The translations under genes and the position numbers were made by a program. The notes beneath the pieces were generated by a model. It saw nothing but the letters and a program-made list of their open reading frames with translations. It searched no databases and had not been told where the DNA came from. Positions 61,641 to 64,000 of a stretch of DNA of 64,000 nucleotides are shown one piece after another. Each line of letters starts with the position of its first letter. The first letter of the stretch is position 1. This DNA comes from Polaromonas vacuolata. GTDB taxonomy: Bacteria; Pseudomonadota; Gammaproteobacteria; Burkholderiales; Burkholderiaceae_C. The stretch is from assembly GCF_012584515.1 (NCBI RefSeq), contig NZ_CP051461.1, positions 62,001-126,000 on the forward strand. The letters are read 5' to 3'.

Positions 61641-63344
61641 TCAGGCCCAGATAACCGGACCTGGCAGCTTGTACCAGCCGTCGACTTTTTCCGCCACCAC
61701 TGTTTCAGCCTTGGTGCGCTTGATTTTCATAGTCGGCGTCAAGCAGCCGTTGTCTATGGTCCAAGGCTCTGGCATGAGCACAATCATGCGAATTTTTTCA
61801 TACTCGCTCAAACCTCGGTTCACCGTTCTGAGCAGTTCGGTAAATTCAGATTCCACCTGTGCTTTGACTTCGGGATCTTTAATCTTTGGCCGTAGCGTCT
61901 CGCTCAAAACTATCATGACGTAAGCCGCTTGCTGGCCCACGCCAGACACCAAAGACATCTCCACCATAGGGTGCTCGTTAAAGCGGTTTTCAATTGGCGC
62001 TGGCGCCACGTATTTGCCTTTGGCAGTTTTAAATAATTCCTTTTTTCGACCCGTCAGTTTGAGTTGGCCATCGGCACGTAATTGGCCCAAGTCACCGGTG
62101 CGGAAATAGCCGTCTTCGGTAAAACTCTCGGCATTGAGTTCTGGGTTTTTGTAGTAACCAATCATTTGCCCTGGCGACTTGATCAAGACTTCGCCGTCAG
62201 CATCAATTCGCACCTTCACGCCCGGTAGCGCCACGCCCACGTGGCCGGCCATGCTGAACTTTTTCGTGGAGGTGTTGGAGACCGCAAAGTCTTCCGTCAT
62301 GCCGTAGCCTTCCATTAAATTCAGGCCCAACCGGCGGTACCAGTCGATTAGCGCTGCAGGTATCGGTGCAGAACCACTACCGGCTTGCACCACCTGATCT
62401 AAACCCAGACCCTTGAGGACTTTGCGCCCGACAATTTTGCTGAGTATCGGAATACTCAGCAGACGGTCTAGCTTTTTCGCAGGCATCTTGCCAAACACAC
62501 CTTGCTGAAATTTCAGCCACAAGCGCGGCACAGAGATGAAAACCGTTGGCCGTGCGCGCTGCAAGTCAGCGACAAAGGTGTCTAGCGACTCGGCAAAATA
62601 GATGTGGCTTCGGCCTAAGACAAAGCCTGTGCATTCAATCCAAGCGCGCTCAAATACGTGGGCCAGCGGCAGATAAGACAGGGCGCGGTAATCAAAATCC
62701 AGACCCAGTTCTTCGGTTTGGTAGTTAACTATGCATTCGCTGGCGCGTGTGACGCGCTCAAAACTGTGCATCACGCCCTTAGGCTGACCGGTTGAGCCAG
62801 AGGTATACATCAGCATGGCTAATTCGTCGGGACCGCGGGATGGGCGTGCGCTCACTGGCTCGACGCGCGCCACGATGGCGTCCCAAGTTTGGACGTCGGT
62901 ATTTGGCGCTAAGTTGGCTGCCAAGTTAGGGGCTAAGGGCAGCGAGATGCAGGGCAGACCGGCCGGCACGGCGCTGGCTTGTTGATCCCATGTGTCGAGC
63001 TTGCCGACAAACAGCAGGCTCGCACCGCTGTGTTTTAGTACATAGCCTATGGTGGCCGCAGATTCGGTGGGGAATATCGCCACTGTGGTGCCGCCAGCCA
63101 TCCAAATCGCTAACTCTGCCATCATGAAGTGGGCGCTGTTTTTCGCCAGTATGGCAATCCGTGCACCCGCCTCAAAATTCAGGCTGATGAGGTGGGCGGC
63201 CATGCGGCGCGACTGATTCATGGTGTCGGCCCAGGTGTAGTCGATGGTCTTACCAGCACCCGTTGGCTGGGTCAGAAAGACTTGGGTCGCGTGCTCTACC
63301 TCGTGGTCGTACACATAGTCAAGAATCAATCGGGCCTGGGTCAT
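61641..63344 (-). CDS. AMP-forming long-chain acyl-CoA synthetase-like ligase
   Basis: A 567-residue adenylate-forming enzyme. The AMP-binding loop LMYTSGSTGQPKGVMHS, the EGYGMTEDFAVSN aromatic/TE motif, YFRTGDLGQLRADGQLKLTG and the hinge GRKKELFKTAKGKYVAP are those of the eukaryote-like long-chain acyl-CoA synthetase group. It activates fatty or other carboxylic acids to CoA thioesters. Single gene on the minus strand, with AAGGAC upstream of its ATG. Confidence 0.93.
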   Translation of the reverse strand: MTQARLILDYVYDHEVEHATQVFLTQPTGAGKTIDYTWADTMNQSRRMAAHLISLNFEAGARIAILAKNSAHFMMAELAIWMAGGTTVAIFPTESAATIGYVLKHSGASLLFVGKLDTWDQQASAVPAGLPCISLPLAPNLAANLAPNTDVQTWDAIVARVEPVSARPSRGPDELAMLMYTSGSTGQPKGVMHSFERVTRASECIVNYQTEELGLDFDYRALSYLPLAHVFERAWIECTGFVLGRSHIYFAESLDTFVADLQRARPTVFISVPRLWLKFQQGVFGKMPAKKLDRLLSIPILSKIVGRKVLKGLGLDQVVQAGSGSAPIPAALIDWYRRLGLNLMEGYGMTEDFAVSNTSTKKFSMAGHVGVALPGVKVRIDADGEVLIKSPGQMIGYYKNPELNAESFTEDGYFRTGDLGQLRADGQLKLTGRKKELFKTAKGKYVAPAPIENRFNEHPMVEMSLVSGVGQQAAYVMIVLSETLRPKIKDPEVKAQVESEFTELLRTVNRGLSEYEKIRMIVLMPEPWTIDNGCLTPTMKIKRTKAETVVAEKVDGWYKLPGPVIWA

Positions 63345-63639
63345 TTTGTGTCCTTTATTGTGATTATTGAAACTGATTCGGAAATGCAGACTGACCGTGC
63401 AAAACGGCGCTTTTCACCATTGTGGTCAAAACGAAGCGATAGTCGGCAATTTATAAAAATTCATTCGATACATAGTGTAAAAAAAGTCAGCCTAGAGGCC
63501 TGCGCTAAGGGTTGACCCGTAGCAAATGAGTGTCTCCTTCAGGCGTTGCAGTGTCTTTCGCTTTGTCATGTGTCAGTCGCTCTGGTTTGTTATGCTGATT
63601 GGTTAACTTCTACACGTTTATTGCCGCCAAAGATTCCCC
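63345..63639. other. 295-bp divergent intergenic region
   Basis: Lies between the acyl-CoA ligase and the CDF transporter genes, both of which start here. No gene or strong palindrome was seen; promoters for both genes must lie inside. Confidence 0.5.
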
Positions 63640-64000
63640 ATGAAACTTACCGAACTTACGGACGATTCTGAAGACACTCAGCACACGCTCGCCGAGCGTG
63701 CTGCGGCCGCATCGCGCAGCACTTGGGTCAGTGTGTTGGTCAATCTGGTGCTCAGCGTGATTCAGATTGCGATCGGTGTTTTTGCCAAATCGTCGGCACT
63801 GATTGCTGACGGTGTGCATTCACTGTCAGATCTGGTTGCTGATTTTGTGGTGCTTTTTGCCAGTCATCACGGCAAAAAAGATGCGGACAAAGAGCACCCT
63901 TATGGCCATCAACGGTTTGAGACTGCTGCCTCTTTGGTGTTGGGTTTGATTTTGCTAGCTGTCGGCGCGGGCATGTTGTGGTCGGCCTTTCGCAAGCTCG
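63640..64000 (+). CDS. Cation diffusion facilitator transporter, 5' part (3' cut)
   Basis: The first 120 codons of a CDF metal exporter. After a short cytoplasmic lead, VSVLVNLVLSVIQIAIGVFA is the first transmembrane helix. The zinc-site motif ALIADGVHSLSDLVADFVV (helix 2, Asp/His residues) and HPYGHQRFETAASL (start of helix 3) are canonical. Such proteins export Zn, Fe, Co or Mn by proton antiport. The gene runs off the window. Confidence 0.92.
   Translation, partial: MKLTELTDDSEDTQHTLAERAAAASRSTWVSVLVNLVLSVIQIAIGVFAKSSALIADGVHSLSDLVADFVVLFASHHGKKDADKEHPYGHQRFETAASLVLGLILLAVGAGMLWSAFRKL

Overview
The window is 64 kb of chromosome from a betaproteobacterium, most likely family Comamonadaceae (Rhodoferax/Polaromonas-like). 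This is inferred from protein style and gene neighbourhoods: a methionine synthase split into two genes with an S-adenosylhomocysteine riboswitch between them, lplT beside alr with radA nearby, torF-glnK-amtB, a GlcE/GlcF glycolate oxidase, and a DUF3455-ECF sigma-anti-sigma cluster. No database search was possible. Both ends cut genes: the C-terminal tail of the first metH gene at the left and the start of a cation diffusion facilitator gene at the right.

Layout. 1-4.3 kb: metH tail, SAH riboswitch, metH second part, glycine-zipper protein. 4.3-15 kb is an AT-richer accessory region: a LuxR stump, a small HNH pair, two tandem paralogous genes for large ARM/HEAT-like repeat proteins (5.7-8.2 and 8.95-11.5 kb), a nitroreductase, a frameshifted MqsA-type antitoxin and a VapBC pair. 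15.2-17.4 kb: chrB, then a gap with only a truncated start where chrA would be expected, then an Fe-superoxide dismutase fused to a rhodanese domain. 17.7-31.8 kb is mostly core: an ECF sigma/anti-sigma/DUF3455 cluster, an MBL hydrolase, fhs, comM, a sigma-54-driven torF-glnK-amtB operon, an SMP-30 lactonase, glcE, a DUF1275 protein and glcF.

31.8-35.5 kb is a decaying defence/persistence island: a nonsense-riddled DNA methyltransferase, a frameshifted KilA-N gene, a collapsed hipBA copy and an intact hipBA with a clear operator. 35.5-51 kb is core: oxidoreductase, glutathione peroxidase, EamA and LplT transporters, alr, a PanE-like reductase, radA, ilvE, a zinc-finger protein, waaF, a two-component system, an AmpG-like permease and an M48 protease. 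51.3-55.7 kb is a second accessory block: a three-gene operon (HNH nuclease, unknown protein, small nucleotidyltransferase), a VOC protein, a PH-domain membrane protein and a RelB/YafQ-type toxin-antitoxin pair. 55.8-64 kb: gloA, a GMC oxidoreductase operon with an RHH protein, an aldehyde dehydrogenase with its DUF779 partner behind a sigma-54-like promoter, an AMP-forming acyl-CoA ligase and a CDF transporter.

The least explained elements are the tandem repeat-protein genes, whose family I do not recognise, and the HNH/unknown/nucleotidyltransferase operon, which looks like a small defence module. The best regulatory finds are the SAH riboswitch with two mutually exclusive stems, two sigma-54 promoters, and operator-like inverted repeats at the hipBA, relB/yafQ and chrB starts.
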